Below the pieces are notes generated by a model. The model did not search any database. It had not been told where the DNA came from and saw nothing but the letters and a program-made list of their open reading frames with translations. This document shows positions 1 to 4,594 of a DNA stretch of 11,983 nucleotides, piece after piece. Within the stretch, counting starts at the first letter, position 1. Every line of letters starts with the position of its first letter. Made by a program: the position numbers and the translations under genes. Origin of the DNA: an uncultured Mollicutes bacterium (GTDB lineage Bacteria; Bacillota_I; Bacilli_A; Acholeplasmatales; Anaeroplasmataceae); the NCBI GenBank assembly GCA_900547045.1, contig URFB01000019.1, positions 1 through 11,983 on the forward strand, written 5' to 3'.

Positions 1-638
1 GCTATCTACCTTATCCTTTAAATGACATGCATGGAGTTGTAAATAGTGGGCTTCTTACAATGTCAAGATTTAAAATGGAGGAGTCTAAGCGTATTGAACT
101 TCCAGTTGAGACTAAATTTCCTACTAAATTCTTTGATTTAGATAGATGCTTAAATTTAGTAAGATATAAGGTAGAGGACCGTGAGCTTGTAATGATTACT
201 GCCCATCTTTCGGCCTATGATGAGGGTGGTGTTTATCGCCAGAAGCAGCTTAAGCTTTTAAATGAATTAATGGAAGACGAGGCTTCTAAGGGTAATTATG
301 TTATTGTTGGTGGGGATTTTAACCATGATTTAGTTAATTCCTATGAAAGAGGCTTATTTAAATCAGACCAGAAGCTACCTGATTGGCTTCAAATTTTAAA
401 TGATAGTGATTTAGCAGAGGGCTTTAGCATCGCAGCTGATGATAAAAATCCATCATGTCGTGATGCAGATATACCATACAAGAAGGATGTGGTTTTTACA
501 TCCGTTGTGGATGGCTTTATTGTTTCAAGCAACGTTACAGTAAAATTTGTAAACAATATTACAAGCCTTAATGGCCAGGATATAAGCTTTATGTATTCTG
601 ATCATAATGCATCAGTGCTTAAATTTATACTTAATTAA
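1..638 (+). CDS. Endonuclease/exonuclease/phosphatase (EEP) family protein, 5' end missing
   Basis: The reading frame is open from base 3 with no stop, so the gene starts upstream of the window; 211 residues are visible, and the first in-frame ATG (27) is probably internal. Seen: a GLLTMSRF segment near the start, like the GL-x-x-[FM]-SR strand of EEP proteins; an AHL motif; a GGDFNHD motif (about fragment residues 103-109) giving the metal/catalytic Asp and Asn; and a C-terminal SDHN (about 199-202) giving the catalytic Asp-His. This is the arrangement of the DNase I/exonuclease III/sphingomyelinase superfamily, metal-dependent phosphodiesterases. The substrate (DNA, lipid or other phosphodiester) cannot be read from these motifs, and any signal peptide or membrane anchor would be outside the window. 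The gene ends 8 nt before a terminator shared with the convergent dapB-like gene. Family assignment is secure; specificity is open. Confidence 0.85.
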   Translation, partial: YLPYPLNDMHGVVNSGLLTMSRFKMEESKRIELPVETKFPTKFFDLDRCLNLVRYKVEDRELVMITAHLSAYDEGGVYRQKQLKLLNELMEDEASKGNYVIVGGDFNHDLVNSYERGLFKSDQKLPDWLQILNDSDLAEGFSIAADDKNPSCRDADIPYKKDVVFTSVVDGFIVSSNVTVKFVNNITSLNGQDISFMYSDHNASVLKFILN

Positions 639-646
639 TAAAAGAA

Positions 647-674
647 GGATTATCATTTTTGATAATCCCTTTTT
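647..674. terminator. Intrinsic terminator between convergent genes
   Basis: A 9-bp stem (GGATTATCA at 647-655 with TGATAATCC at 660-668), a TTTT loop and a T-run at 670-674. It follows the EEP stop by 8 nt and precedes the 3' end of the minus-strand dapB-like gene. The A-rich flank at 641-646 gives a weaker U-tail on the minus strand, so it may serve both genes. Confidence 0.85.
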
Positions 675-678
675 AAGC

Positions 679-1404
679 TTATTCTTTAATTTTATCGTTT
701 ATATATTCATCCATTGAATATAAGCCAGCTTGCTTAGTTAAAAGCCACTGGGCTGCATCATAGGCTCCCTTAGCAAATTGGTTAGCAGAAAGCTCAGTGT
801 GGGAAATAGTTAGAATTTCATTTTCACCACAGTAAAGTACCTCATGGGTTGGCTGCATACTACCACCCTTAATTAAAGAGACACCAATTTCGTTACCTGA
901 ACGAGATGCATTAGTAGCACGATCATATTTTGGCTTTAGGTCGGTTTCCTCTTCAATTAAATCAACGATTCCTTCAGTCATATAGTAGGAACGATTATCC
1001 TTCTTAGATTGATTCTTTTCAATAACCTCAATATCGAAATCATCACATAAAAGAGGTGTAACCTCCTTAATGAATTTATTCATTAGAATCGAACCAATAC
1101 TAAAATTTGTACTCTTAAGCACAGGGACCTTAGCACTTAGCTCCTTAATTTGAAGCTTTTGTTCAGGGCTAAAGCCAGTTGTTGCGATTACAACAGGAGT
1201 ATTGTGAAGGCTTGCATATTCACAAATCATATTTAAATTAGCTGGGACAGAAAAATCAATGATAATATCAATTGGCTTTTCATATTCAAATAGGTTATTC
1301 ATGCAATCAGGACCATTAGGTGCGATTACAACAACACATTCAGCGCCTAGCTCCTCATGGACTAAACGTCCCATTGTTCCATATCCAATTAATGCTGCTC
1401 TCAT
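679..1404 (-). CDS. dapB: 4-hydroxy-tetrahydrodipicolinate reductase (DapB)-like protein with altered catalytic motif
   Basis: 241 residues, close to the short DapB forms. DapB reduces 4-hydroxy-tetrahydrodipicolinate with NAD(P)H in the lysine/diaminopimelate pathway, in the cytoplasm. Seen: an N-terminal Rossmann dinucleotide site GYGTMG (7-12), ATTG (74-77) matching the family GTTG, NFSIGSILM (100-108) matching the NFSIG-x-N-LL segment, and a C-terminal region (about 171-221) with GGSMQPTHEVLYCGE and SHTELSANQFAKGAYDAAQWL-type conservation. Odd: the canonical EAHHxxKxDxPSGTA loop reads EKNQSKKDNRSYYMT (129-143). The catalytic His pair is Asn-Gln, the Lys (135) is kept, and the PSGT substrate loop is lost. 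Start: ATG at 1404-1402 with AGAGG (1417-1413) 8 nt upstream. No other lysine gene is adjacent. It is either a divergent DapB clade or a repurposed reductase; fold assignment is strong, reaction less certain. Confidence 0.8.
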   Translation of the reverse strand: MRAALIGYGTMGRLVHEELGAECVVVIAPNGPDCMNNLFEYEKPIDIIIDFSVPANLNMICEYASLHNTPVVIATTGFSPEQKLQIKELSAKVPVLKSTNFSIGSILMNKFIKEVTPLLCDDFDIEVIEKNQSKKDNRSYYMTEGIVDLIEEETDLKPKYDRATNASRSGNEIGVSLIKGGSMQPTHEVLYCGENEILTISHTELSANQFAKGAYDAAQWLLTKQAGLYSMDEYINDKIKE

Positions 1405-1442
1405 TTAAAAAACCTCTTTTCTTTCTTTTATTATGCAAATTA

Positions 1443-1470
1443 AGTATATCATAAATAGTTATTTAAGTAA
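1443..1470 (-). promoter_or_regulatory. Candidate promoter for the dapB-like gene
   Basis: On the minus strand, TTACTT (1470-1465) is followed after 16 bp by TATACT (1448-1443), about 25 nt before the AGAGG ribosome site. The -10 is good and the -35 weak. AT-rich DNA gives many such matches, so this is tentative. Confidence 0.35.
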
Positions 1471-1508
1471 AACAGAAAGGCATAAAGACTACTTTAAAGC
1501 CAAAAACT

Positions 1509-1523
1509 ACGAAAACGTTTACA
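1509..1523. promoter_or_regulatory. cre-like (CcpA/LacI-family) operator candidate
   Basis: ACGAAAACGTTTACA matches the Bacillota catabolite-repression consensus WTGNAANCGNWNNCW with one mismatch (C for T at position 2). It lies between the divergent dapB-like and hsp20 promoters, 24 nt upstream of the hsp20 -35 box. One-mismatch hits occur by chance, so this is only a candidate. Confidence 0.3.
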
Positions 1524-1532
1524 ATCAACTTT

Positions 1533-1559
1533 TTGGCAAAGTTATGTTGACAGTGCCAA
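1533..1559. promoter_or_regulatory. CIRCE-like operator A (HrcA site candidate) over the hsp20 -35 box
   Basis: Imperfect inverted repeat with the 9-N9-9 geometry of CIRCE: TTGGCAAAG (1533-1541), 9-bp spacer, CAGTGCCAA (1551-1559). Against TTAGCACTC-N9-GAGTGCTAA it matches 12 of 18 arm positions. It covers the -35 hexamer (1547-1552), so a bound repressor would block the promoter. A second copy lies 56 bp downstream with the same internal spacing. Confidence 0.6.
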
Positions 1560-1574
1560 TTTTTGTGATATACT
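1547..1574 (+). promoter_or_regulatory. hsp20 operon promoter
   Basis: Perfect -35 TTGACA (1547-1552), 16-bp spacer, -10 TATACT (1569-1574) with an extended TGA at 1566-1568. The predicted start is near 1581, leaving a leader of about 53 nt that carries CIRCE-like element B. Confidence 0.85.
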
Positions 1575-1588
1575 ATTGATGTAGTTGG

Positions 1589-1615
1589 TTGGCAGACTAA
1601 AAAGCAGAGTGCCAG
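1589..1615. promoter_or_regulatory. CIRCE-like operator B in the hsp20 leader
   Basis: TTGGCAGAC (1589-1597), 9-bp spacer, GAGTGCCAG (1607-1615): the 9-N9-9 layout of CIRCE with 13 of 18 arm positions matching. It lies downstream of the predicted start and just before the ribosome site, the usual CIRCE location. It shares TTGGCA and AGTGCCA, exactly 19 bp apart start to start, with element A. HrcA is the expected repressor (inference; hrcA is not in the window). Confidence 0.65.
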
Positions 1616-1633
1616 CAAGAAAGGATGATTAAT

Positions 1634-2023
1634 ATGTTCAATGATGTTTTTGAAGAATTAAATAAAGTGTTTGATGAAGTAAGCAAAGGAGCACTTGAAG
1701 CTCAAAAGAAGGCTCGTGGTCTTATTGCAGTTAATGTAAAAAAGAATAATGAAGGCTATATCGTTGAAGCTTCACTTCCAGGAGTAAAGAAGGAAGATAT
1801 TTCTATGAATTATGATGCTTCTAAGCTTGTTATCGAGGTTAAGGAGCATGAAGCTTCTAAGGATGAATATGTAATTCGTGAGCGCTTTGAAAATTACTAT
1901 AAGCGTGAAATTGAACTTGCAAATGTTGATGCTGAGGGCATTAAGGCTCGTCTTGAAAATGGTATTCTAACTATTTGCTTACCATTTGTTCGTAAGGAAA
2001 CTAAATCTATTTGCATCGAATAA
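1634..2023 (+). CDS. Small heat-shock protein, Hsp20/alpha-crystallin family (first of pair)
   Basis: 129 residues. An ATP-independent holdase chaperone that binds unfolding proteins in the cytoplasm and forms oligomers. Seen: a short N-terminal arm (1-32); the alpha-crystallin domain from about 33, with EASLPGVKKEDI (45-56), the RER segment (82-84) and the family signature LENGILTICLP (107-117); and a C-terminal ICI (126-128), the IxI anchor that docks on a neighbouring subunit. An upstream in-frame ATG at 1625 overlaps the ribosome site AAAGGA (1620-1625); the ATG at 1634 sits 8 nt after it and is preferred. It is the first gene of a two-gene operon, 30 nt before the second Hsp20. Two CIRCE-like repeats around the promoter suggest HrcA-type heat control. 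Confidence 0.92.
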   Translation: MFNDVFEELNKVFDEVSKGALEAQKKARGLIAVNVKKNNEGYIVEASLPGVKKEDISMNYDASKLVIEVKEHEASKDEYVIRERFENYYKREIELANVDAEGIKARLENGILTICLPFVRKETKSICIE

Positions 2024-2053
2024 TTTATAAATAATCGATTGGAGCTGATTTTT

Positions 2054-2431
2054 ATGTTATTTCTAAGAAAAAATAATAATGATTATGATGTATTTAATGG
2101 TCTTTCTGTTTTTACAACATCTAGGCTTCAAACAGATGCGAAGGAAACTAAGGAAGGATATGTATTTAATATTAATGTAGCTGGAGTTAATAAGGATAAT
2201 GTTAAGGTATCTTATCATGATCAATATTTGACTGTTGCAATTGAAAATACTAAGAATATTGATGACAAAGAATATTTGATTCGTGAAATTGATACACGTT
2301 CTTGTAAACGTAGTTTCTATTTGCCTGATGTTGATGAGGCGAGCATCAAAGCTTCTTTAAATGATGGTGTTTTGACGCTTAACATGATGAAGGAAACAAA
2401 GAAAGAAAACAAATACATTGCAATTGAATAA
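2054..2431 (+). CDS. Small heat-shock protein, Hsp20/alpha-crystallin family (second of pair)
   Basis: 125 residues, a paralogue of the preceding gene with the same layout: short N-terminal arm (1-27), alpha-crystallin domain with NVAGVNKDNVKVSY (41-54), REID (77-80), LNDGVLTLNM (102-111), and a C-terminal IAI (122-124) as the IxI docking motif. The start is ATG 2054, placed 9 nt after GGAG (2041-2044); an in-frame TTG at 2039 lies upstream of and reads through the ribosome site, so it is rejected. The two proteins are clearly divergent in sequence, so hetero-oligomers with distinct roles are possible, as seen for other paired bacterial sHsps (inference). Transcription ends 4 nt after the stop at a strong terminator. 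Confidence 0.92.
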   Translation: MLFLRKNNNDYDVFNGLSVFTTSRLQTDAKETKEGYVFNINVAGVNKDNVKVSYHDQYLTVAIENTKNIDDKEYLIREIDTRSCKRSFYLPDVDEASIKASLNDGVLTLNMMKETKKENKYIAIE

Positions 2432-2434
2432 TTT

Positions 2435-2461
2435 AAAGTCCGGAGAAATCCGGATTTTTTT
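2435..2461 (+). terminator. Terminator of the hsp20 operon
   Basis: TCCGGA (2439-2444), a GAAA tetraloop and TCCGGA (2449-2454) form a 6-bp GC-rich stem, extended by A/T pairs at 2435-2438 and followed by a T-run at 2455-2461. Confidence 0.92.
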
Positions 2462-2770
2462 ATACCTTTATAAGTAGTTTCTTTAAGAAAGTGTGAAAAA
2501 AATAAAAAATTTTTTTTCTTCAAAAAATGAGCTTTCTTTAGCTCTTTAATTAAATTGATTTTTTTATAAAATGGTAGGTGAATTTTAACATTTATACTAG
2601 AAAATCTTTTAAAAATTACGCTAAATTTTATAAAAAAGATAAGATTATTTCTAATAAGCTATTAGTGTATATTTTTTGTGGCATCATCAATTTTTATAAA
2701 AAATAGAAGGAAATTTAGCTTTAGCTTTTGCTTATGCTTGATGTTGAGAAAATGCCAAATTTGGGGTGAT
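2462..2770. other. AT-rich spacer without a gene
   Basis: No credible coding region on either strand; ATG-initiated frames are under about 15 codons. Contents: a small hairpin GAGCT-N6-AGCTC (2529-2544), which on the minus strand is followed by a T-run and could be a weak terminator; three copies of the palindrome TTTTATAAAA (2562-2571, 2626-2635, 2692-2701); and an inverted repeat CTAATA-AGC-TATTAG (2651-2665). None has an assigned role. The spacer separates the heat-shock operon from the Rpn gene. Confidence 0.6.
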
Positions 2771-2799
2771 TTGACAATAAAAATAGTAGGTGCTAAGAT
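2771..2799 (+). promoter_or_regulatory. Promoter of the Rpn-family nuclease gene
   Basis: Perfect TTGACA (2771-2776), 17-bp spacer, TAAGAT (2794-2799) with an extended TGC at 2791-2793. The predicted start falls at about 2806, at the edge of a perfect palindrome. Confidence 0.75.
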
Positions 2800-2805
2800 G
2801 AAGTC

Positions 2806-2819
2806 GTAAAGGCCTTTAC
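2806..2819. promoter_or_regulatory. 14-bp perfect palindrome at the Rpn gene start point (operator candidate)
   Basis: GTAAAGGCCTTTAC is its own reverse complement. It covers the predicted +1 region, between the -10 box and the AAGGAGG ribosome site (2826-2832). A perfect dyad at this position is typical of a repressor operator. The cognate regulator is unknown. Confidence 0.5.
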
Positions 2820-2838
2820 ATAAAAAAGGAGGCTCAAA

Positions 2839-3720
2839 ATGATAGCAAAAAAGAACGAAAAATTTTTTGATTTAAGTAGCGATGTTTATTTTAAGCAATT
2901 CTTTTTGAATAAGCATTGTTTAGCTTTATTTTTATCTGTATTATGGGATAAAAAGGTTAATGAAAATGATATTAGCTATGATAATACAGAATCCGTATAT
3001 CCCAGTAATAAGAAGATTGTTTATGATGTATTAGCATCTGTTAAATTTGAGGATAGTATTAAAACAATTAAAATAAATCTTGAGATGCAAAATGAAAATT
3101 ATTATAATCTTAAAACAAGAATGGATTATTATAGCTCTAGAAAATATTCTGAGCTAGTGAGTCCAAACGAGGATTATGATAATGCTTATTTAGAATCAAT
3201 ATGGTTTTTGGGCTTTAATAATATAAAAACATATGTTAAGGATGATAGCAAATGGATGACAAAATACTATCTTCAAAATGAAGAAGGATGTATTATTAAT
3301 CCTGATCATGTAGTACGTCTTATATTCTTGAAAAATAAAGAAAATTGCCCTATAATGGAATTAAGGGAATTCCTTGAATGGTTTGATAATTTAGATGTAA
3401 ATAACTTACCAAATCCTCAGGGAATTTTAGCAATGGAGGCGAGCAAGATGTTAAAAAAGATGAACAGTGATGAAGCATTAAGAAATGAAGCATTTTCAAG
3501 AGAGCTATTTTTTAAAGATCAATATAATAAGCTTAAGTCAGCTAAACAGGAAGGAATGGAAGAAGGTCTTGCTAAAGGAAAAGCTGAAGGAAAGGCTGAA
3601 GGAATGGAAGAAAGCAAAAAAGAAATTGTAAAAAATCTCCATTCTCTAGGTCAAACTAATGAATTTATTGCTAAAGCTACAAATCTAACGCTCGAAGAAG
3701 TCGAAAAAATATTGAAATAA
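2839..3720 (+). CDS. rpn: Rpn-family PD-(D/E)XK nuclease (RpnL-type)
   Basis: 293 residues of the Rpn (recombination-promoting nuclease/putative transposase) family: DNA endonucleases of the PD-(D/E)XK fold that act in phage defence as toxins held by their own C-terminal fragment. Seen: an opening FFDLSSDVYFKQFF (9-22) like the family D-x-x-FK start; catalytic D63 and E82-M-Q84 (the D...ExQ form of the motif); R94-x-x-YY in the following helix; then a helical C-terminal part. Residues 239-258 are five tandem four-residue G-x-x-[EK] units. The last 35 residues form the usual small helical tail. AAGGAGG (2826-2832) fixes the start. The gene stands alone with its own promoter, palindrome and terminator. 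Lys is mostly AAA and Arg mostly AGA, unlike the AAG/CGT-rich neighbours, suggesting later acquisition (inference). An internal start at 3448 is listed separately. Confidence 0.88.
   Translation: MIAKKNEKFFDLSSDVYFKQFFLNKHCLALFLSVLWDKKVNENDISYDNTESVYPSNKKIVYDVLASVKFEDSIKTIKINLEMQNENYYNLKTRMDYYSSRKYSELVSPNEDYDNAYLESIWFLGFNNIKTYVKDDSKWMTKYYLQNEEGCIINPDHVVRLIFLKNKENCPIMELREFLEWFDNLDVNNLPNPQGILAMEASKMLKKMNSDEALRNEAFSRELFFKDQYNKLKSAKQEGMEEGLAKGKAEGKAEGMEESKKEIVKNLHSLGQTNEFIAKATNLTLEEVEKILK
3328..3356 (+). promoter_or_regulatory. Near-consensus promoter inside the Rpn gene
   Basis: TTGAAA (3328-3333), a 17-bp spacer and a perfect TATAAT (3351-3356), 11 of 12 consensus positions. It lies within the coding sequence, 92 nt upstream of the internal ATG at 3448, with predicted start near 3363. 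It could give the C-terminal fragment its own transcript. AT-rich DNA raises the chance of false matches. Confidence 0.5.
3448..3720 (+). CDS. Internal in-frame start: candidate RpnS-type antitoxin (C-terminal fragment of Rpn)
   Basis: ATG 3448 is codon 204 of the Rpn frame and would give a 90-residue protein sharing the Rpn C-terminus. Seen: GGAGG (3435-3439) with an 8-nt spacer, as good as the main gene's own ribosome site, and the internal promoter TTGAAA-N17-TATAAT upstream. The product lacks the catalytic residues D63/E82/Q84. It contains the five-unit four-residue repeat (its residues 36-55) and the helical tail. Known for the family: Rpn C-terminal domains (RpnS) are translated separately, dimerise through a helix that can carry four-residue repeats of variable number, and block the full-length nuclease. 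Inferred here from matching architecture; translation is not shown. Confidence 0.6.
   Translation: MLKKMNSDEALRNEAFSRELFFKDQYNKLKSAKQEGMEEGLAKGKAEGKAEGMEESKKEIVKNLHSLGQTNEFIAKATNLTLEEVEKILK
3553..3612 (+). repeat. Five tandem 12-bp units in the Rpn C-terminal region
   Basis: Units start at 3553, 3565, 3577, 3589 and 3601. The first and last are identical (GGAATGGAAGAA); the third and fourth differ at one base (GGAAAAGCTGAA, GGAAAGGCTGAA). They encode GMEE, GLAK, GKAE, GKAE, GMEE. In-frame gain or loss of units by slippage or recombination would keep the frame. Confidence 0.85.
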
Positions 3721-3809
3721 TATATAAAATTTATCTTTATTAAATTAAGGCTTATATTTGCTCTTGAATTTAAGCTAATATGCATATTAAATTTAATATT
3801 TTAAATTAG

Positions 3810-3839
3810 GCATCATTTCCTTGAAAATGGTGCTTTTTT
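3810..3839 (+). terminator. Terminator of the Rpn gene
   Basis: GCATCATTT (3810-3818) pairs with AAATGGTGC (3825-3833) as 9 pairs including one G-U, loop of 6 nt, then T-run 3834-3839. It lies about 90 nt after the stop; the AT-rich stretch between holds no gene. Confidence 0.85.
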
Positions 3840-3868
3840 GTCATAAAAAAGCTAATTAAATGTATAAA
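3838..3868 (+). promoter_or_regulatory. Weak candidate promoter for the SpoVT-like gene
   Basis: TTGTCA (3838-3843), a long 19-bp spacer, and TATAAA (3863-3868) preceded by TG. It is the only plausible match between the terminator and the gene. Confidence 0.3.
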
Positions 3869-3904
3869 GAAGAGGCATTGTGTAAAAATATAAAAGGTGA
3901 TCTT

Positions 3905-4417
3905 ATGAAAGAAACAGGAGTTATTCGCCGAATTGATGAATTAGGCAGAATTGTTATTCCTAAGGAAATAAGAAAGCGTCTTCGAGTAGGACCAGGTGAT
4001 ATGCTAGATATCTATACCTCAGATAAGCAAATAATTTTATCTAAATACAGTGAGCTTAGTGAAATAGATGAGCATTTGCTATATTTATTAAAGGCTTTTA
4101 AAAATGATCATCTTGATTTAATTGTTTCCTCATCCTCTGAGGTTATTGCCTCAACCATATCTAGTGTTTCTAAGCATGATAATATTTCAGAGGAATTTTT
4201 AAGCTTATTTTTGCATGATGGGTCACTTTCCTTAGTTCCCTCTAATCAGGTTAAAATAACTAAGCATACTAAGCTTGAAAAATATATTGTAGGAAAAAAG
4301 ATTTTAAAGCTTGGTGACCTAAAGGCCATAATTATTCTAGTAAGTAAGGAGCCCCTTATGAAAACAGAGCTCGATATTATAGATGTTATATCATCATACC
4401 TATCTTCTTATTTTTAG
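3905..4417 (+). CDS. spoVT: SpoVT-like AbrB-family transcription regulator
   Basis: 170 residues against about 178 for Bacillus SpoVT. N-terminal swapped-hairpin AbrB DNA-binding domain (1-50): MKETGVIRRIDELGRIVIPK is nearly the classic SpoVT/AbrB opening, followed by EIRKRLRVGPGD and IILSKYSELSE, the SpoVT-type link to a C-terminal GAF-like sensor (about 55-170). That second half is much more diverged but keeps the length and the I-I-L-V-S-K-x-P strand (142-150) seen as VVIFSKD in Bacillus. SpoVT tunes late forespore genes in sporulators; in other Bacillota relatives may control unrelated genes. The preferred start is ATG 3905, after AAAGGTGATC (3893-3902), complementary to the 16S 3' end; an upstream ATG (3860) has no ribosome site. 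The gene is monocistronic between two terminators. Confidence 0.8.
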   Translation: MKETGVIRRIDELGRIVIPKEIRKRLRVGPGDMLDIYTSDKQIILSKYSELSEIDEHLLYLLKAFKNDHLDLIVSSSSEVIASTISSVSKHDNISEEFLSLFLHDGSLSLVPSNQVKITKHTKLEKYIVGKKILKLGDLKAIIILVSKEPLMKTELDIIDVISSYLSSYF

Positions 4418-4437
4418 TCAGAGCGATCTGACTTTTT
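4416..4437 (+). terminator. Terminator overlapping the SpoVT-like stop codon
   Basis: AGTCAGA (4416-4422), GCGA tetraloop, TCTGACT (4427-4433), then T-run to 4437. The 5' arm begins inside the TAG stop codon (4415-4417). Confidence 0.88.
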
Positions 4438-4508
4438 ATAATTATTAATTAAATTATAAAAAAATCAAAAAGACTTTATTTTATAATGAAAAAGATTTCA
4501 AATTCTTA

Positions 4509-4532
4509 AATTTCTAAATAATGCTAGAAATT
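4509..4532. repeat. Inverted repeat upstream of the FAD-dehydrogenase/purA promoter
   Basis: AATTTCTA (4509-4516), 8-nt spacer, TAGAAATT (4525-4532): perfect arms ending 2 nt before the -35 box. It could be a regulator site or an AT-rich coincidence. No PurR-type box or purine riboswitch is visible here. Confidence 0.35.
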
Positions 4533-4534
4533 AG

Positions 4535-4563
4535 TTTAAAAAGAAATCAAAATTTGTTATAAT
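4535..4563 (+). promoter_or_regulatory. Promoter of the FAD dehydrogenase-purA-DUF523 operon
   Basis: TTTAAA (4535-4540), 17-bp spacer, perfect TATAAT (4558-4563) with extended TGT (4555-4557). Predicted start near 4570, leader of about 25 nt. Confidence 0.75.
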
Positions 4564-4594
4564 TAAGCGTAATGCATAAAGGTAGTGATTTTTA

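Noticed and set aside
1625..1633. Upstream in-frame ATG for the first hsp20 gene
   Set aside because: It overlaps the AAAGGA ribosome site that serves the ATG at 1634 and has no site of its own.
1581..1633. RNA thermometer (ROSE or fourU) in the hsp20 leader
   Set aside because: No segment in the leader pairs convincingly with the AAAGGA ribosome site; the dyad there is better explained as a CIRCE-like operator.
2039..2053. In-frame TTG start for the second hsp20 gene
   Set aside because: The GGAG ribosome site lies inside this extension; ATG 2054 is correctly spaced.
2317..2523. Minus-strand open frame across the hsp20 terminator
   Set aside because: It runs through the second hsp20 gene in antisense and through the terminator; the sequence is low-complexity Phe/Lys/Ser.
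2529..2544. Hairpin GAGCT-N6-AGCTC as a second hsp20 terminator
   Set aside because: The strong GNRA-loop terminator lies 70 nt upstream, the stem is only 5 bp and the plus-strand T-run is short; noted only within the spacer entry.
3860..3904. Upstream ATG adding 15 residues to the SpoVT-like protein
   Set aside because: No ribosome site, and the family N-terminus (MKxTGxxRRIDxLGR) begins exactly at ATG 3905 behind AAAGGTGATC.
4459..4487. Second promoter at TATAAT 4482-4487 before the FAD dehydrogenase
   Set aside because: No -35 or extended -10 at the right place; the promoter at 4535-4563 is better and closer.
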